Part shown: positions 45,714-56,639 of the stretch, piece by piece
How the letters are laid out: every line of letters begins with the position of its first letter
Numbering within the stretch: the stretch's first letter is position 1
Program-made: the position numbers and the translations under genes
Assembly: GCA_903897925.1 (NCBI GenBank)
Contig: CAIUDG010000100.1
Location: forward strand, 1-64,000
Direction: 5' to 3'
From: an uncultured beta proteobacterium
Lineage (GTDB): Bacteria > Pseudomonadota > Gammaproteobacteria > Burkholderiales > Burkholderiaceae_C
Length of the DNA stretch: 64,000 bases
The notes under the pieces: model-generated
Told to the model about the DNA's origin: nothing
Database searches by the model: none
Seen by the model: only the letters and a program-made list of their open reading frames with translations

Positions 45714-46343
45714 CTAGGCAAGCCGGCGTTTGCGTGTCAGCCGGTCATTCACATGTTTTTGCACCAGCGCCTGCAAATTCACATAATTCACCGGTTTTTG
45801 AAAATAGGTGACGCCGTCCGGCAGTCCACCGCGCTCGTCAATTTCTTCCTGCCCCAGAGCGGACACCACCAAGACCTTGAGGCTGGCGAAGCCAGAACCC
45901 GGTTTTTTCAGGGCGCGCAGCATTTCGAACCCGTCCATGCCGGGCATCATCAGATCGGTCACCACAATATCCGGGCGCATCTCGCCAATGCGAATCAGGC
46001 CTTCGAAGCCATTGGTCGCCGTAGTCAGGTCTATCGGAACGGCCCAGGAACGCACCACGGCAGAAAACAAGTGCAGCAAATTCGGGTCATCCTCGACCAG
46101 CAACAATTTCAAAGGCCGTTGCGCCAGCTCGGCAGTGCCAGACTCAGCGGTCAGGTCATGCTTGCGCTCGGCCAGCAAATTCTCCACCGCTTCGCGCGAT
46201 ATGCGCCGGTGCCCACCCGCCGTACGCCAGGCCGGCAACACGCCGGCCTCAACCCAGAGTTGCACCGTTCGAACAGCAACGCCCAATACCTCCCCGGCTT
46301 CGCGGGTGGTCATGACGTCTTGATTGGCGATTATTTTGCGCAT
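45714..46343 (-). CDS. response regulator with N-terminal excisionase/MerR-like HTH and C-terminal receiver
   Basis: The 209-residue protein joins a helix-turn-helix of the excisionase/MerR type (MTTREAGEVLGVAVRTVQLW-VEAGVLPAWRTAGGHRRISR, residues 11-51) to a CheY-like receiver (about 78-200). The receiver has acidic pocket D85/D86, phosphoacceptor D130 in VTDLMMPGMDGFEM and K183 in YFQKPVN. The order DNA-binding domain first, receiver last is reversed from the common layout. No histidine kinase gene is in the window, so it is an orphan regulator. Its promoter region carries direct repeats (46378-46401). Confidence 0.88.
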   Translation of the reverse strand: MRKIIANQDVMTTREAGEVLGVAVRTVQLWVEAGVLPAWRTAGGHRRISREAVENLLAERKHDLTAESGTAELAQRPLKLLLVEDDPNLLHLFSAVVRSWAVPIDLTTATNGFEGLIRIGEMRPDIVVTDLMMPGMDGFEMLRALKKPGSGFASLKVLVVSALGQEEIDERGGLPDGVTYFQKPVNYVNLQALVQKHVNDRLTRKRRLA

Positions 46344-46377
46344 GGTCTTGGCTTATTGTTAGCCGCCCATTTTATCG

Positions 46378-46401
46378 ATATGTGCGCACTTATATGTGCG
46401 C
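46378..46401. promoter_or_regulatory. 10-bp direct repeats upstream of the HTH-receiver gene
   Basis: ATATGTGCGC occurs at 46378-46387 and 46392-46401, 14 bp apart, with an internal palindrome GTGCGCAC. They lie 35-58 bp upstream of the regulator ATG and also in front of the divergent ydcF-like gene. Direct-repeat binding fits an excisionase-type HTH, so autoregulation is plausible. Confidence 0.5.
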
Positions 46402-46461
46402 TTTATGGCAAGCGACAAAATTACACTAAAACCTGGTCATTTCAGCGACTACAGTATCTCC

Positions 46462-47232
46462 ATGCATTTATTGATAAAAATATTAGACCAGCTCGCGCAA
46501 CCGCTGAACTGGGTCGCCGGATTGCTGCTGCTGGGCCTGCTGCGCGGCCGAACCCGGCCCGCCGCCGGCCAGGTGTTTGCCGGCGCTGCCCTGGCCCTGC
46601 TGCTGGGCATCGGTGTGCAAGCGCTGCCCGACATCGGCCTGCACTGGCTCGAGTCACGTTATGCAGAAATCCCCCCGCACGCCGACCTGCACGGCTACCA
46701 CGGCGTGGTCGTGCTCGGCGGCGGCATGGAACCGGCCTATATCGCTGCCGCCCATACCCAGCCGGTGCTCAACGATGCAGGAGAACGCATGTCTGCAGCA
46801 GTGGCGCTGTGGCGCGAGCAACCGGCATTGCAGTTGTTATTTACCGGCGGGGAAGGCCAGAACTTCGCCCAGGGTCCCAGCGAAGCAGCGCGTGCGCGCA
46901 TCTTTTTCGACAGCCAGGGCGTGCCAGCAGCCGCGCTGCGCTACGAAGACCAGTCCAGAAACACCTATGAAAATGCCCGGTTCAGCGCGCAACTCTCAGG
47001 CGTTGACAAGCAGCAACCCTGGCTGCTGCTGACCTCGGCCTGGCACATGCCGCGCGCCATGGCGATTTTCCAGCACGCTGGCTGGAACGTAGCGGCCTAC
47101 CCGGTCGACTTTCGCACCGGGCTGGCCACCCACTGGCACGAATATTCCATCCGCATCGGCGCCGAACACTGGTATTTGCTGCTGCACGAACTCCTGGGAA
47201 TCCTGAGCTACCGCCTCAGCGGCAGGCTGTAA
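46462..47232 (+). CDS. YdcF/ElyC-family (DUF218) membrane protein
   Basis: The protein has 256 residues from ATG 46462 (MHLLIKILDQLAQPLNWVAG); an ATG at 46405 is an alternative. Two N-terminal hydrophobic segments are followed by the DUF218 domain: VVVLGGGMEPAY, ALWREQPALQLLFTGGEGQ, DQSRNTYENARF and LLLTSAWHMPRAMAIFQHAGW. ElyC/SanA/YdcF proteins influence envelope integrity and peptidoglycan precursor use, with a Rossmann-like domain of uncertain activity. It is divergent from the orphan regulator, with which it shares an upstream repeat region. Confidence 0.86.
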   Translation: MHLLIKILDQLAQPLNWVAGLLLLGLLRGRTRPAAGQVFAGAALALLLGIGVQALPDIGLHWLESRYAEIPPHADLHGYHGVVVLGGGMEPAYIAAAHTQPVLNDAGERMSAAVALWREQPALQLLFTGGEGQNFAQGPSEAARARIFFDSQGVPAAALRYEDQSRNTYENARFSAQLSGVDKQQPWLLLTSAWHMPRAMAIFQHAGWNVAAYPVDFRTGLATHWHEYSIRIGAEHWYLLLHELLGILSYRLSGRL

Positions 47233-47244
47233 CAGCGCCAGCAC

Positions 47245-48543
47245 TCAGCCAGCAAGCCGGTGCGCCAGCACCTTGTCAATGCGCCGGCCTTCCATGCCGA
47301 TAACCTCGAAGCGCCAGTGCGCAACGTCAATCTTGTCGGCCAGCACCGGCAACCGGCCTGACACCGTCATCAACAAGCCTGCCAGGGTGTTGTAACGTCC
47401 ACGGTCTTCGAAGGGCAACTCTACGTCAATATCCAGACGCGCCTTGAGTTCCGCCACCGGCATCAGACCATCCAGGGACCAGCTGCCGTCAGCCTGCTGT
47501 ACCGCCCAGGCGTCCTGGTGCACCACGGGCTGCAGCTCGCCGGTAATGGCCTCCAGCAAGTCCAGCGGTGTCAACAAGCCTTGCACCACGCCGTACTCGT
47601 CCACCACAAACACCAGCCGCGCTGACTTGACCCGGAACTGGGCAATCAACTCCATGCCACTCAGCGTTTCCGGCACAAACACCGCCGGATCGACCAGAGC
47701 GCCAATGCCGAACGGATAGCGCACGCCGCGCTCCAGCAAGCGCGCCACACTGACCACGCCAACCACATCATCGAGCGAGCCCCGGCACACCGGGTACCAG
47801 GAATGCGATCCCTTGCCACCGGCGGCACTGGCGTGCTGCAAGGCCACCGCCACCGTGCAATCGGCGTCCAGCCACTCGATGTCGGAGCGTGGCAGCATCA
47901 TCGACGGCAAGGGACGGTCGTCGAGCAGGAACACATTGCGCACCATCTGGTGTTCATGGGCTTCGATAATGCCGGCATCCACCCCTTCTTCGAGACTGGC
48001 GGAAATTTCGGCCTCGGTCACGCTGCGGCTGTGTGCCACATCGATTTGCATCAGCTTCAGCGTGGCGTGGGTACAGATCGACAACAGCCGCACAAACGGC
48101 TTGGCACCAATGGCAATCCAGGTCATCGGCCGCGCCACCACGCGCGCCACGGCCTCCGGGTAGAGTTGCCCGATGCGCTTGGGCACCAGTTCGCCAAACA
48201 AAATAGTGATAAAGGTAATGGCCGTCACCACCAGCACGGTGGAGGCGAAACCGGCCGCCTTGGGCGCCAGCGCAAAGCTGCGTTGCAGCCAGTCGGCCAG
48301 GCCATCGCCAAACGCGGCTTCGCCCACCACGGCATTGAGCATGCCAATACCGGTGATACCCACCTGGACCACCGACAAAAAACGCGTCGGATTGCCCAGC
48401 AGATCAAGCGCCGCCTGGGCCCCCATGTCGCCGGCATCGGCCATGGTTTGCAAACGCACTTTGCGGCTGGCGGTGAGTGCCAACTCGGACATGGCAAAGG
48501 CGCCGTTGAGCAGGGTCAGCACGAGAATGATCAGAAAGTCCAT
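47245..48543 (-). CDS. hemolysin-family CNNM/CorC-type transporter
   Basis: The 432-residue protein starts at ATG 48543 (MDFLIILVLTLLNGAFAMSE). It has a DUF21 (CNNM) membrane domain of four helices with SELALTASRKVRLQTMA and FGELVPKRIGQLYPE, a CBS pair (about 210-330; MMLPRSDIEWLD, ARLVFVVDEYGVVQGLLTPLDLLEAITGEL), and a C-terminal CorC_HlyC domain. Such proteins are implicated in magnesium or other divalent-cation efflux. It is convergent with the ydcF-like gene, and its 5' end faces apaH. Confidence 0.9.
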   Translation of the reverse strand: MDFLIILVLTLLNGAFAMSELALTASRKVRLQTMADAGDMGAQAALDLLGNPTRFLSVVQVGITGIGMLNAVVGEAAFGDGLADWLQRSFALAPKAAGFASTVLVVTAITFITILFGELVPKRIGQLYPEAVARVVARPMTWIAIGAKPFVRLLSICTHATLKLMQIDVAHSRSVTEAEISASLEEGVDAGIIEAHEHQMVRNVFLLDDRPLPSMMLPRSDIEWLDADCTVAVALQHASAAGGKGSHSWYPVCRGSLDDVVGVVSVARLLERGVRYPFGIGALVDPAVFVPETLSGMELIAQFRVKSARLVFVVDEYGVVQGLLTPLDLLEAITGELQPVVHQDAWAVQQADGSWSLDGLMPVAELKARLDIDVELPFEDRGRYNTLAGLLMTVSGRLPVLADKIDVAHWRFEVIGMEGRRIDKVLAHRLAG

Positions 48544-48566
48544 GCAGCCTGAGAGAGAATGAAGAC

Positions 48567-49424
48567 ATGTCACTTTACCTTATCGGCGATGTCCAGGGCT
48601 GCGCCAGTGCGCTGCAGCGCCTGCTCGACAAGATTGCCTTTACGCCCAGCCGCGACACCGTGTACCTGCTCGGTGATCTGGTAAATCGCGGCCCCGACTC
48701 CGCCCACGTGCTACGACAGCTGCAAAGCTACGGCCATTCGGCACGCTGCCTGCTGGGCAACCACGACCTGCATTTGCTGGCCGTGCACTATGGCGCACGC
48801 AAGGCCGGGCGCCGCGACACGCTGGACGGCGTGCTCCAGGCGCCCGATCGGGCCGCCATGCTGGACTGGTTGCGCCATCAGCACATGGCGCTGCTGGAGC
48901 CGATCGGCGCGCAGTCGCTGCTGATGGTGCATGCGGGCGTACTGCCGTCCTGGACGGCACCACAAACCCTGTCCCTGGCGCACGAAGTGGAAACTGTCTT
49001 GCGCTCTACCGAGGTAGCGGCATTTTTTCCACAGATGTACGGCAACACGCCAGACCACTGGAGCGACACCCTGCAAGGCAGTGAACGCCTGCGCGTGATC
49101 GTCAATGCCCTGACGCGCTTGCGCTTTTGCACGGCCCAGGGGCAGATGGAGTTTTCCGAAACCGGTAACGCAGAGCAGGCGCCCTCCGGCTACATGCCCT
49201 GGTTTGATGTGCCGGCACGCCGAACGCAACAGACGACCATTGCCTTCGGGCACTGGTCAACCCTGGGCTGCTTGCCACGCCATGATGTGTTGGCACTGGA
49301 CACCGGCTGCGTCTGGGGCGGCTGCCTGAGCGCGCTGCGCGTTGCCGCAAGGCCTGACGGCAAGGGGCTGGACACGGAACTGGTTCAGGTGCACTGCGAC
49401 CAGGCCGCCGACCCGCAGGCCTGA
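48567..49424 (+). CDS. apaH: bis(5'-nucleosyl)-tetraphosphatase, symmetrical
   Basis: This 285-residue metallophosphoesterase has the canonical motifs GDVQGC, LLGDLVNRGPDS, LGNHDLHLLAV and MVHAGVLPSW. ApaH hydrolyses Ap4A to two ADP and also removes NpN caps from mRNA 5' ends. The ATG at 48567 lies 23 bp from the divergent CNNM gene start. Length agrees with E. coli ApaH (280). Confidence 0.96.
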   Translation: MSLYLIGDVQGCASALQRLLDKIAFTPSRDTVYLLGDLVNRGPDSAHVLRQLQSYGHSARCLLGNHDLHLLAVHYGARKAGRRDTLDGVLQAPDRAAMLDWLRHQHMALLEPIGAQSLLMVHAGVLPSWTAPQTLSLAHEVETVLRSTEVAAFFPQMYGNTPDHWSDTLQGSERLRVIVNALTRLRFCTAQGQMEFSETGNAEQAPSGYMPWFDVPARRTQQTTIAFGHWSTLGCLPRHDVLALDTGCVWGGCLSALRVAARPDGKGLDTELVQVHCDQAADPQA

Positions 49425-49454
49425 GCTACAGCGGCGCCGTCGGCGCCAACCGAA

Positions 49455-51071
<1,617 letters not shown>

Positions 51072-51181
51072 ATCGGTACGGCATAGCCATCAGGTTTGCT
51101 ATCCATCCGATAGCGGGGCGCCCCGGCAATCGGGGGCAAGCCCGCATTATCGCTGATCGCCGCCAGGACGGCAAACCGGCT

Positions 51182-51754
51182 TCAGGTCTTGGGCAGCGTG
51201 ACGCCCACCTGGCCCTGGTATTTTCCGCCCCGGTCCTTGTAGGAGGTTTCGCACACGTCGTCCTTGTCGCTCTCGAAAAACAGCACCTGGGCGCAGCCCT
51301 CTCCAGCGTAAATCTTGGCTGGCAGCGGTGTGGTGTTGGAAAACTCCAGCGTCACATAGCCTTCCCATTCCGGCTCAAACGGCGTCACATTGACGATGAT
51401 GCCACAGCGCGCGTAGGTGCTTTTGCCCAGGCAGATGGTCAGCACGTTGCGCGGAATGCGGAAGTATTCCATGGTGCGCGCCAGCGCAAAACTGTTCGGC
51501 GGAATGATGCAGACCTCGTCATGGAAATCGACAAAACTCTTTTCGTCAAAGTTCTTCGGGTCAACCACCGTGCTGTGGATGTTGGTGAACACCTTGAATT
51601 CAGGTGCACAGCGGATGTCATAGCCATAGCTGCTGGTGCCGTAGGAAATGATTTTCTGGCCGTCGTGCTGGCGGATCTGACCGGGCTCGAAGGGCTCGAT
51701 CATGCCCGTGGTCTCTGCCATGTGGCGAATCCATTTATCGCTTTTGATACTCAT
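51182..51754 (-). CDS. dcd: dCTP deaminase
   Basis: The 190-residue enzyme converts dCTP to dUTP, the first step toward dTTP. The start at ATG 51754 ([20 protein letters not shown]) fits the family. Signatures are [49 protein letters not shown] and [20 protein letters not shown], with the catalytic Glu in VTLEF. It stands between the helicase and guanine deaminase genes on the same strand. Confidence 0.97.
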   Translation of the reverse strand: MSIKSDKWIRHMAETTGMIEPFEPGQIRQHDGQKIISYGTSSYGYDIRCAPEFKVFTNIHSTVVDPKNFDEKSFVDFHDEVCIIPPNSFALARTMEYFRIPRNVLTICLGKSTYARCGIIVNVTPFEPEWEGYVTLEFSNTTPLPAKIYAGEGCAQVLFFESDKDDVCETSYKDRGGKYQGQVGVTLPKT

Positions 51755-51824
51755 GCGGGGGGCTCCTGGTTGGCGCACATTGTAAGAGCGCGCTCCGGTC
51801 TGCCGCGCGGCCGTGCGCCGGATT

Positions 51825-53162
51825 TCAGGCGGCCTGCGAAATCACGGTGCGCTCGACCAGCCGATCATCACCCAGCACGATCATGGCGAACAGCAGTTCG
51901 TCCAGGCTGGCAGCGCGTGCCGTCTTGCGCGCCAGCAAGGGCGTGGCCTGGGGATTGAGCACGACAAAATCGGCCTCGCAACCGGGCAACAGATTGCCCA
52001 CCAGCGCCTGCCCGGAGGCGTCCAGCAGACCCAGCGCGCGCCCGGCGCCGGCGGTGTGCTGCCACCACAGCTGCTGCGGCGACAGCGACAGACCGGCCTT
52101 GGTCTGCCCTTCGCGGCCAACATAGTAGGCCGCCAGCATGGTGTGAAAGGGACTGAAACTGGTACCGCCGCCGACATCGCTGGCCAACCCATAGGCAAAG
52201 CCGACGCGCGCAGCGGCGGCGTAATCGAAAAAACCACTGCCTAGAAACAAATTGCTGCTTGGGCTGACGGCGGCGGCGCTGGCACAGTCGCGCATCAAGG
52301 TCCGGTCCGCCTCGTCCAGATGAATGCAGTGCGCGTACACCGCGCGCTGCCGCATCAGGCCGAAATCGGCATAGGTCGCCAAATAACTGCGCGAGCGCGG
52401 GAACAGTGCACGCGCCCAGGCAATTTCATCGCGGTTTTCGGCCACATGCGACTGGATCCAGACCTCCGGATAGCGCGCCGCCAGGGCGCCTGCGCCGCTG
52501 AGCTGGGCATCGGTACTGGTCGGCGCAAAACGCGGCGTAATGGCGTAACCAAGCCGGTCCTTGCCGTGCCACTGTTGGATCAGGGCTTCGCTGTCGAGCA
52601 GGCTTTGCTCGGTGGCATCGACGCGGCTGCCGGGGCGCGCCTGGTTCAGCAGCGCCGGCGGCGCGTGGCGGTCCATCAGGCACAGACCGGTAATCATGCG
52701 CATCTGCCGCTGTTGCGCCGCTGCAAACAAGGCATTGACCGACTCCGAATGCGAGGTGGCAAAGGCCAGCGCACAGGTCACGCCATTGCGCAACAGTTCC
52801 TCGACAAAAAAGTCTGCCGCCTCGGCACCGTAGGCCGGCGCGGCAAAGCGCAGCTCTTCCGGAAAGGTGTAGTTCTCCAGCCATGGCAGCAGGCCTTCGG
52901 CGGGCGAACCGATCACGTTGGTCTGTGGAAAGTGGATGTGGAGATCGACAAAGCCCGGCGCAATGATGCGCCCGGGCAGGTGCTCCACGGACAATCCGGG
53001 ATACTGCGGGGCCAGCGTACGCCAGCTGCCGATCGCCTGCACCACCTGGCGCCCGGCCGCATCGGGCCCGACCAGCAACAGGCCATCTTCTTCAAAACAG
53101 GCACGCACCGGTGCGTCAGTGTGCGGTGCAAACCAGAGCAGGGAGGCGCGATAGGCTTTCAT
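51825..53162 (-). CDS. guaD: guanine deaminase
   Basis: This 445-residue amidohydrolase deaminates guanine to xanthine. It has metal motif [14 protein letters not shown], the specificity segment [52 protein letters not shown] and [11 protein letters not shown], all diagnostic of GuaD. ATG 53162 ([20 protein letters not shown]) is chosen over an upstream in-frame start. It follows a BMP-family binding-protein gene by 46 nt and its product feeds xanthine dehydrogenase, encoded at the right end of the window. Confidence 0.96.
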   Translation of the reverse strand: MKAYRASLLWFAPHTDAPVRACFEEDGLLLVGPDAAGRQVVQAIGSWRTLAPQYPGLSVEHLPGRIIAPGFVDLHIHFPQTNVIGSPAEGLLPWLENYTFPEELRFAAPAYGAEAADFFVEELLRNGVTCALAFATSHSESVNALFAAAQQRQMRMITGLCLMDRHAPPALLNQARPGSRVDATEQSLLDSEALIQQWHGKDRLGYAITPRFAPTSTDAQLSGAGALAARYPEVWIQSHVAENRDEIAWARALFPRSRSYLATYADFGLMRQRAVYAHCIHLDEADRTLMRDCASAAAVSPSSNLFLGSGFFDYAAAARVGFAYGLASDVGGGTSFSPFHTMLAAYYVGREGQTKAGLSLSPQQLWWQHTAGAGRALGLLDASGQALVGNLLPGCEADFVVLNPQATPLLARKTARAASLDELLFAMIVLGDDRLVERTVISQAA

Positions 53163-53208
53163 GCACCGGACTGTAACGCCAAGCAGTGCCGGCGCGTGCA
53201 ACCCGGCC

Positions 53209-54315
53209 TTATTCACCAAGCGTGCCCTGCACGCCTTCCACCAACCAGTGCATGCCCAGGATTTGCGCGTCACTCAGGGTTGCGCCCTGGGCCACCACCA
53301 GCTTGCCGCGGTTGTCGCGAATCTCCCGCGTGGCGTGAAAGGGTTGCAGCTTGCCGCTGGCAATGGCTTGCTGCGCCGCCAGCACCTCGGCCTGGACCTT
53401 GGCCGGCACCTGGGCACCAAAGTCCCCCACATGCACCATGCCGTCCTTGATGCCACCCCAGACATTGCCGCTCTTCCAGCTGCCGTCCAGTACCGCCCTG
53501 GCGCGCGCGGTGTAGTAGGCGCCCCAGGTATGCGTCACGGCCAGCAGCTGCGCGTCCGGCGCCACACTGCGCATGTCGGAGTGGTAGGCAATCGCCCATT
53601 TGCCACGCTCCTGCGCCGCTGCCATCACGGCGGTGGAGCCGGTGTGAAAGGAAATTACGTCCACGCCCTGGTCAAACAAGGTCATGGCGGCGTCGCGCTC
53701 GCGCGCCGGGTCAAACCAGACGTTGAGCCAGATCACCTTGACCTGGGCCTTGGGGTCGACCGAGCGCATGCCCAGCGTAAAGGCATTGATGCCCTGCAGT
53801 ACTTCCGGTATCGGGAATCCGGCGACATAGCCGGCCAGATGGCTGCGCGTCATGCGTCCGGCCGCCACGCCGGCGAGGTAACGGCCCTCGTAATAACGCG
53901 CATTCGCGACCGCCACATTGGGCGCCGTCTTATAGCCGGTGATCGATTCAAACTTCACCTGCGGAAACTCGGCGGCCACCTTCAGGGTAGGCTCCATGTA
54001 GCCGAAGCTGGGCGTGATGATGAGCTGATTGCCCTGGCGCGCCAGATCGCGGATGACGCGTTCGGCGTCCGGCCCTTCGGCAACATTCTCCACGTAGCTG
54101 GTTTGCACCTGCTGGCCCAGCGCTGCATTCACGGCCAGGCGTCCGTCTTCATGCTGGCGCACCCAGCCCACCGGCGTCAGCGGCGCCACATAGACAAAGC
54201 CGATCTTCAGAGGCGGTGCAGAAAGCGCCGGCGCAGCGGCATTTTGGGCCTGGGCCGCCGGCAGCAGCGCAAGTGAACAGACTGCCAACAGGGTGGCGGT
54301 GAGGTTTTTGTACAT
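53209..54315 (-). CDS. BMP-family ABC transporter substrate-binding protein (purine/nucleoside), first copy
   Basis: This is a 368-residue periplasmic protein with a signal peptide (MYKNLTATLLAVCSLALLPA-AQAQ). The PnrA/BmpA-like domain is shown by KIGFVYVAPLTPVGWVRQHEDG, PDAERVIRDLARQGNQLI, TPSFGYMEPTLKVAAEFP and YEGRYLAGVAAGRMT. Such proteins bind nucleosides, and in proteobacteria also purine bases. No permease genes adjoin it, so it probably shares the ABC membrane complex encoded at 58.8-62.3 kb. Coupling to guaD points to guanine or guanosine. It is a diverged paralogue of the lipoprotein at 57559-58710. Confidence 0.9.
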   Translation of the reverse strand: MYKNLTATLLAVCSLALLPAAQAQNAAAPALSAPPLKIGFVYVAPLTPVGWVRQHEDGRLAVNAALGQQVQTSYVENVAEGPDAERVIRDLARQGNQLIITPSFGYMEPTLKVAAEFPQVKFESITGYKTAPNVAVANARYYEGRYLAGVAAGRMTRSHLAGYVAGFPIPEVLQGINAFTLGMRSVDPKAQVKVIWLNVWFDPARERDAAMTLFDQGVDVISFHTGSTAVMAAAQERGKWAIAYHSDMRSVAPDAQLLAVTHTWGAYYTARARAVLDGSWKSGNVWGGIKDGMVHVGDFGAQVPAKVQAEVLAAQQAIASGKLQPFHATREIRDNRGKLVVAQGATLSDAQILGMHWLVEGVQGTLGE

Positions 54316-54348
54316 GGTAGTCCTCTACATGTTCAAACACCGGCAAGG

Positions 54349-54360
54349 GTATTTGAATAC
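54349..54360. promoter_or_regulatory. small dyad upstream of the BMP-guaD operon
   Basis: GTATT-TG-AATAC lies 34-45 bp upstream of the BMP gene ATG and could be an operator. A sequence match to a known purine regulator site is not established. Confidence 0.3.
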
Positions 54361-54458
54361 AACAGTGATGAATCAGCCAACGGGGCGACGCGCAGTCACC
54401 CGAACAGGGGCATCGGGTAGTGAATAGGCCGGGTGCTGCGGCATGGCAGTCCCGGTAC

Positions 54459-54484
54459 GGGCGACCATTGTAATGGCGCCCCCT
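54459..54484. terminator. hairpin downstream of the DUF1566 lipoprotein
   Basis: GGGCG-A-CCATT-GT-AATGG-CGCCC forms a nearly continuous 10-bp stem 22 nt after the lipoprotein stop on the minus strand. No T-tract follows, so this is a weak call. Confidence 0.3.
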
Positions 54485-54505
54485 GCAACAGTGCCAGCAG
54501 CGGCT

Positions 54506-55312
54506 TCAGGTGTGCACGCAGCTGAAGTTGATCGGGCCTGCGTCTGGGTAAGACGCCGGTGTGCCGTTGGTGGTCGCCATGGGCACGTAATAGTGGTACC
54601 CGGGCGACAGCAGGTCCGAAGCCCAGGTGCCGCTCATGGCCCAACCAAGATTCACCCCCGGATTGGAGACCCGCAACGCCGTCAGCTCCAGCACGGTGGG
54701 CAAGCGCCAGCCACCCAGTCCATTGATGGTAGTGCCCATGCAGTAGGCATTGGCGTTTTGCCAGGTGTCGGGTGGATTGACATTGTCCTGGGTCCATTGC
54801 AGGGAGTTCTGGGTCATGGTCGGAACCGCCCCTGCGGCAATGGTGGTGCTTTTGAATGTTGCACTGACACTGCCAATGGTCACCGTGGTCACCACGTCGG
54901 TGCTGTTGCTGCTGGCACTGGTGTGTTTCACCCGCAGCGTCTGCGCATTGCTGATCTGCCCGGCCAGGCTGGACCAGTTGTTCGAACCGACCTGGTATTG
55001 CCCACCCGTCACAGCGATAGTGGCCGGCCCGCTCAGTCCGCTGATGGTGATGTTGGCGGAGGTGATGGTGGTGCTCAAGGCCACATTGCTGTAGTTGGTG
55101 AAGCTGAACGCCGAAGGCGATGGCGAGGGAGTAGTGCCACCCGTGCCACCCGTGCCCCCGGTCCCACCACTGCCACCGCTGCCACTGGTTCCACTACCGG
55201 AACCGGTCGTGCCACCGGGTCCATTTTTGGCCGGGCCGCAGGCCGCAAGCAGGCACAAAAGGAAACATACACAGATACGGCTGCCAGTACGTAAAAAAGC
55301 GGAAGAATTCAC
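54506..55312 (-). CDS. DUF1566 lipoprotein with Gly-rich linker and Ig-like repeat
   Basis: The 268-residue protein starts at GTG 55312, preceded by AGAGGTGG at good spacing. A lipoprotein signal ends in the lipobox LLAAC (lipid-bearing C25). Residues 33-67 are a Gly/Ser/Thr/Pro linker (GSGSGTSGSGGSGGTGGTGG and more). Next comes an Ig-like module of a type frequent in Burkholderiales surface proteins (NVALSTTITSANITISGLSG, VTGGQYQVG). Last is a DUF1566 (Lcl C-terminal) domain with GLGGWRLPTVLELTALR. Such proteins may face the cell surface; function is unknown. It is unrelated to its purine-gene neighbours. Confidence 0.83.
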   Translation of the reverse strand: MNSSAFLRTGSRICVCFLLCLLAACGPAKNGPGGTTGSGSGTSGSGGSGGTGGTGGTGGTTPSPSPSAFSFTNYSNVALSTTITSANITISGLSGPATIAVTGGQYQVGSNNWSSLAGQISNAQTLRVKHTSASSNSTDVVTTVTIGSVSATFKSTTIAAGAVPTMTQNSLQWTQDNVNPPDTWQNANAYCMGTTINGLGGWRLPTVLELTALRVSNPGVNLGWAMSGTWASDLLSPGYHYYVPMATTNGTPASYPDAGPINFSCVHT

Positions 55313-55465
55313 GATGAACCACCTCTGCACAAGCGAAATTGGAGAGCGCCAACAGCACGATGGGAGAACCATGCCTTGCGCCATATTCGCACCGCCCGTG
55401 CAGCACCGCCAGCACTTCGTGCCCGCCCTGTCTGATTTCAACCGCTCTGTTCAGAGCGCGATTTT
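55313..55465. other. 153-nt gap with small hairpin
   Basis: CGCTCTG-TT-CAGAGCG (55443-55458) followed on the plus strand by CGATTTTT resembles an intrinsic terminator, placed just after the deaminase stop, which is on the minus strand. It may work in both directions; no plus-strand gene ends here. The rest shows nothing recognisable besides a ribosome-binding site for the lipoprotein. Confidence 0.35.
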
Positions 55466-56530
55466 TCAGCTTGGCAAAGAGGATTCGAAAGTGTCGAACA
55501 CGGCATCCAGCCGTTCGATCTGGCGCTGGCGTTCCGCCGGCTCCATAAAGCTGGCCTGGAAACTGTTGCGCGCCAGCTGGTAGGCATGCTGTGCCGTCAA
55601 ACCCAGTGCAGCAAAAGTCTGCGTGAAATTTTCATTGATGTAGCCGCCGAAGTAGGCCGGATCATCCGAATTCACCGTGGCCACCACCCCGGCGTCGAGC
55701 ATGCGGCCCAGACTGTGCTGCTGCAGCGAGGCATAGACACAAAGTTTGAGATTGGACAGCGGACAGACCGTCAGGGGAATGCGGTCTTGCACCAGGCGCT
55801 GCATCAGGGCCGGGTCTTGAATCGCCTGCACACCGTGGTCAATACGCTCCACCTTCAGCACATCCAGCGCACTCCAGATATAGGCCGGCGGCCCCTCTTC
55901 CCCGGCATGGGCCACCAGATGCCAGCCGAGCGCGCGGGCGCGCGCAAACACCCGGGCGAATTTTTCCGGCGGATGGCCGCGTTCGCTGCTGGCCAGGCCG
56001 ACGCCGACAATCTTGTCGCGCAGCGGCAGCACCTGCTCCAGGCAGGCGAAGGCTTCGTCCTCGCTGAGGTGGCGCAGGAAACAGAGAATCAGCGACGCCG
56101 TCATGCCAAAGCGCAGCGGCGCCTCGACGCAGGCGCGGTGCAATCCGTTGACCACGTCTTGCGCGGCCACACCATGCCCAGTGTGGGTCTGGGTATCAAA
56201 AAACAGTTCGGCATGGCTGACGTTGTCGGCCTGGGCCCGGGCCAGGTAGGCACAGGCCATGTCGTAAAAGTCCTGCTCGGTCTTGAGGACCCGGGTCCCT
56301 GCGTGGTAGATGTCGAGAAAGCTTTGCAGGTTGTCGAACACATACGCTTCGCGCACCGCCTGGGCGCTCGGATAGGGCAACACCACGCCATTGCGTTGGG
56401 CCAGGGCGAACATCTGCTCCGGCTCCAGCGAGCCTTCGATGTGCATGTGCAACTCGGCCTTGGGCATGCGCCGCAGCAATTCGGGCAGTCGCTCTGCGGC
56501 GACCGGTCTGACAGTACGAAGCGAAGACAT
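55466..56530 (-). CDS. add: adenosine deaminase family protein, probably adenine deaminase
   Basis: ATG 56530 (MSSLRTVRPVAAERLPELLR; 354 residues) or ATG 56545 is the start. The amidohydrolase has metal motif AELHMHIEGSLEPEQMF (H28, H30), HAELFFDTQTHTGHGV, VAHAGEEGPPAYIW, ERIDHGVQ and NSDDPAYFGGYINENF. FFDTQTH and SDDPAYFGGY are typical of the Pseudomonas PA0148-like branch shown to prefer adenine over adenosine. Adenine to hypoxanthine conversion fits the adjacent xanthine dehydrogenase and guanine deaminase. Its gene is separated from the upstream transporter operon by higBA. Confidence 0.9.
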   Translation of the reverse strand: MSSLRTVRPVAAERLPELLRRMPKAELHMHIEGSLEPEQMFALAQRNGVVLPYPSAQAVREAYVFDNLQSFLDIYHAGTRVLKTEQDFYDMACAYLARAQADNVSHAELFFDTQTHTGHGVAAQDVVNGLHRACVEAPLRFGMTASLILCFLRHLSEDEAFACLEQVLPLRDKIVGVGLASSERGHPPEKFARVFARARALGWHLVAHAGEEGPPAYIWSALDVLKVERIDHGVQAIQDPALMQRLVQDRIPLTVCPLSNLKLCVYASLQQHSLGRMLDAGVVATVNSDDPAYFGGYINENFTQTFAALGLTAQHAYQLARNSFQASFMEPAERQRQIERLDAVFDTFESSLPS

Positions 56531-56591
56531 GGGGAGGCCCTTCATTCAATCGGTGGGGACGAAAATTCAGCGTGCCGATCATGCCACGCCC

Positions 56592-56629
56592 GAAAAAAAG
56601 GGCCCGCATTTCCAATCAGAAGTGCGGCC
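56592..56629 (-). terminator. Rho-independent terminator of higBA
   Basis: On the minus strand GGCCGCA (56629-56623) pairs with TGCGGGCC (56608-56601), leaving one bulged G, and is followed by TTTTTTT (56599-56593). It lies 10 nt after the higA stop codon and before the deaminase gene. Confidence 0.88.
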
Positions 56630-56639
56630 TTCTTATGGA

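Noticed and set aside
55130..55210. GC-rich tandem repeat inside the DUF1566 gene as a mobile or regulatory repeat
   Set aside because: It encodes the Gly/Thr/Ser linker in frame and is ordinary low-complexity coding sequence.
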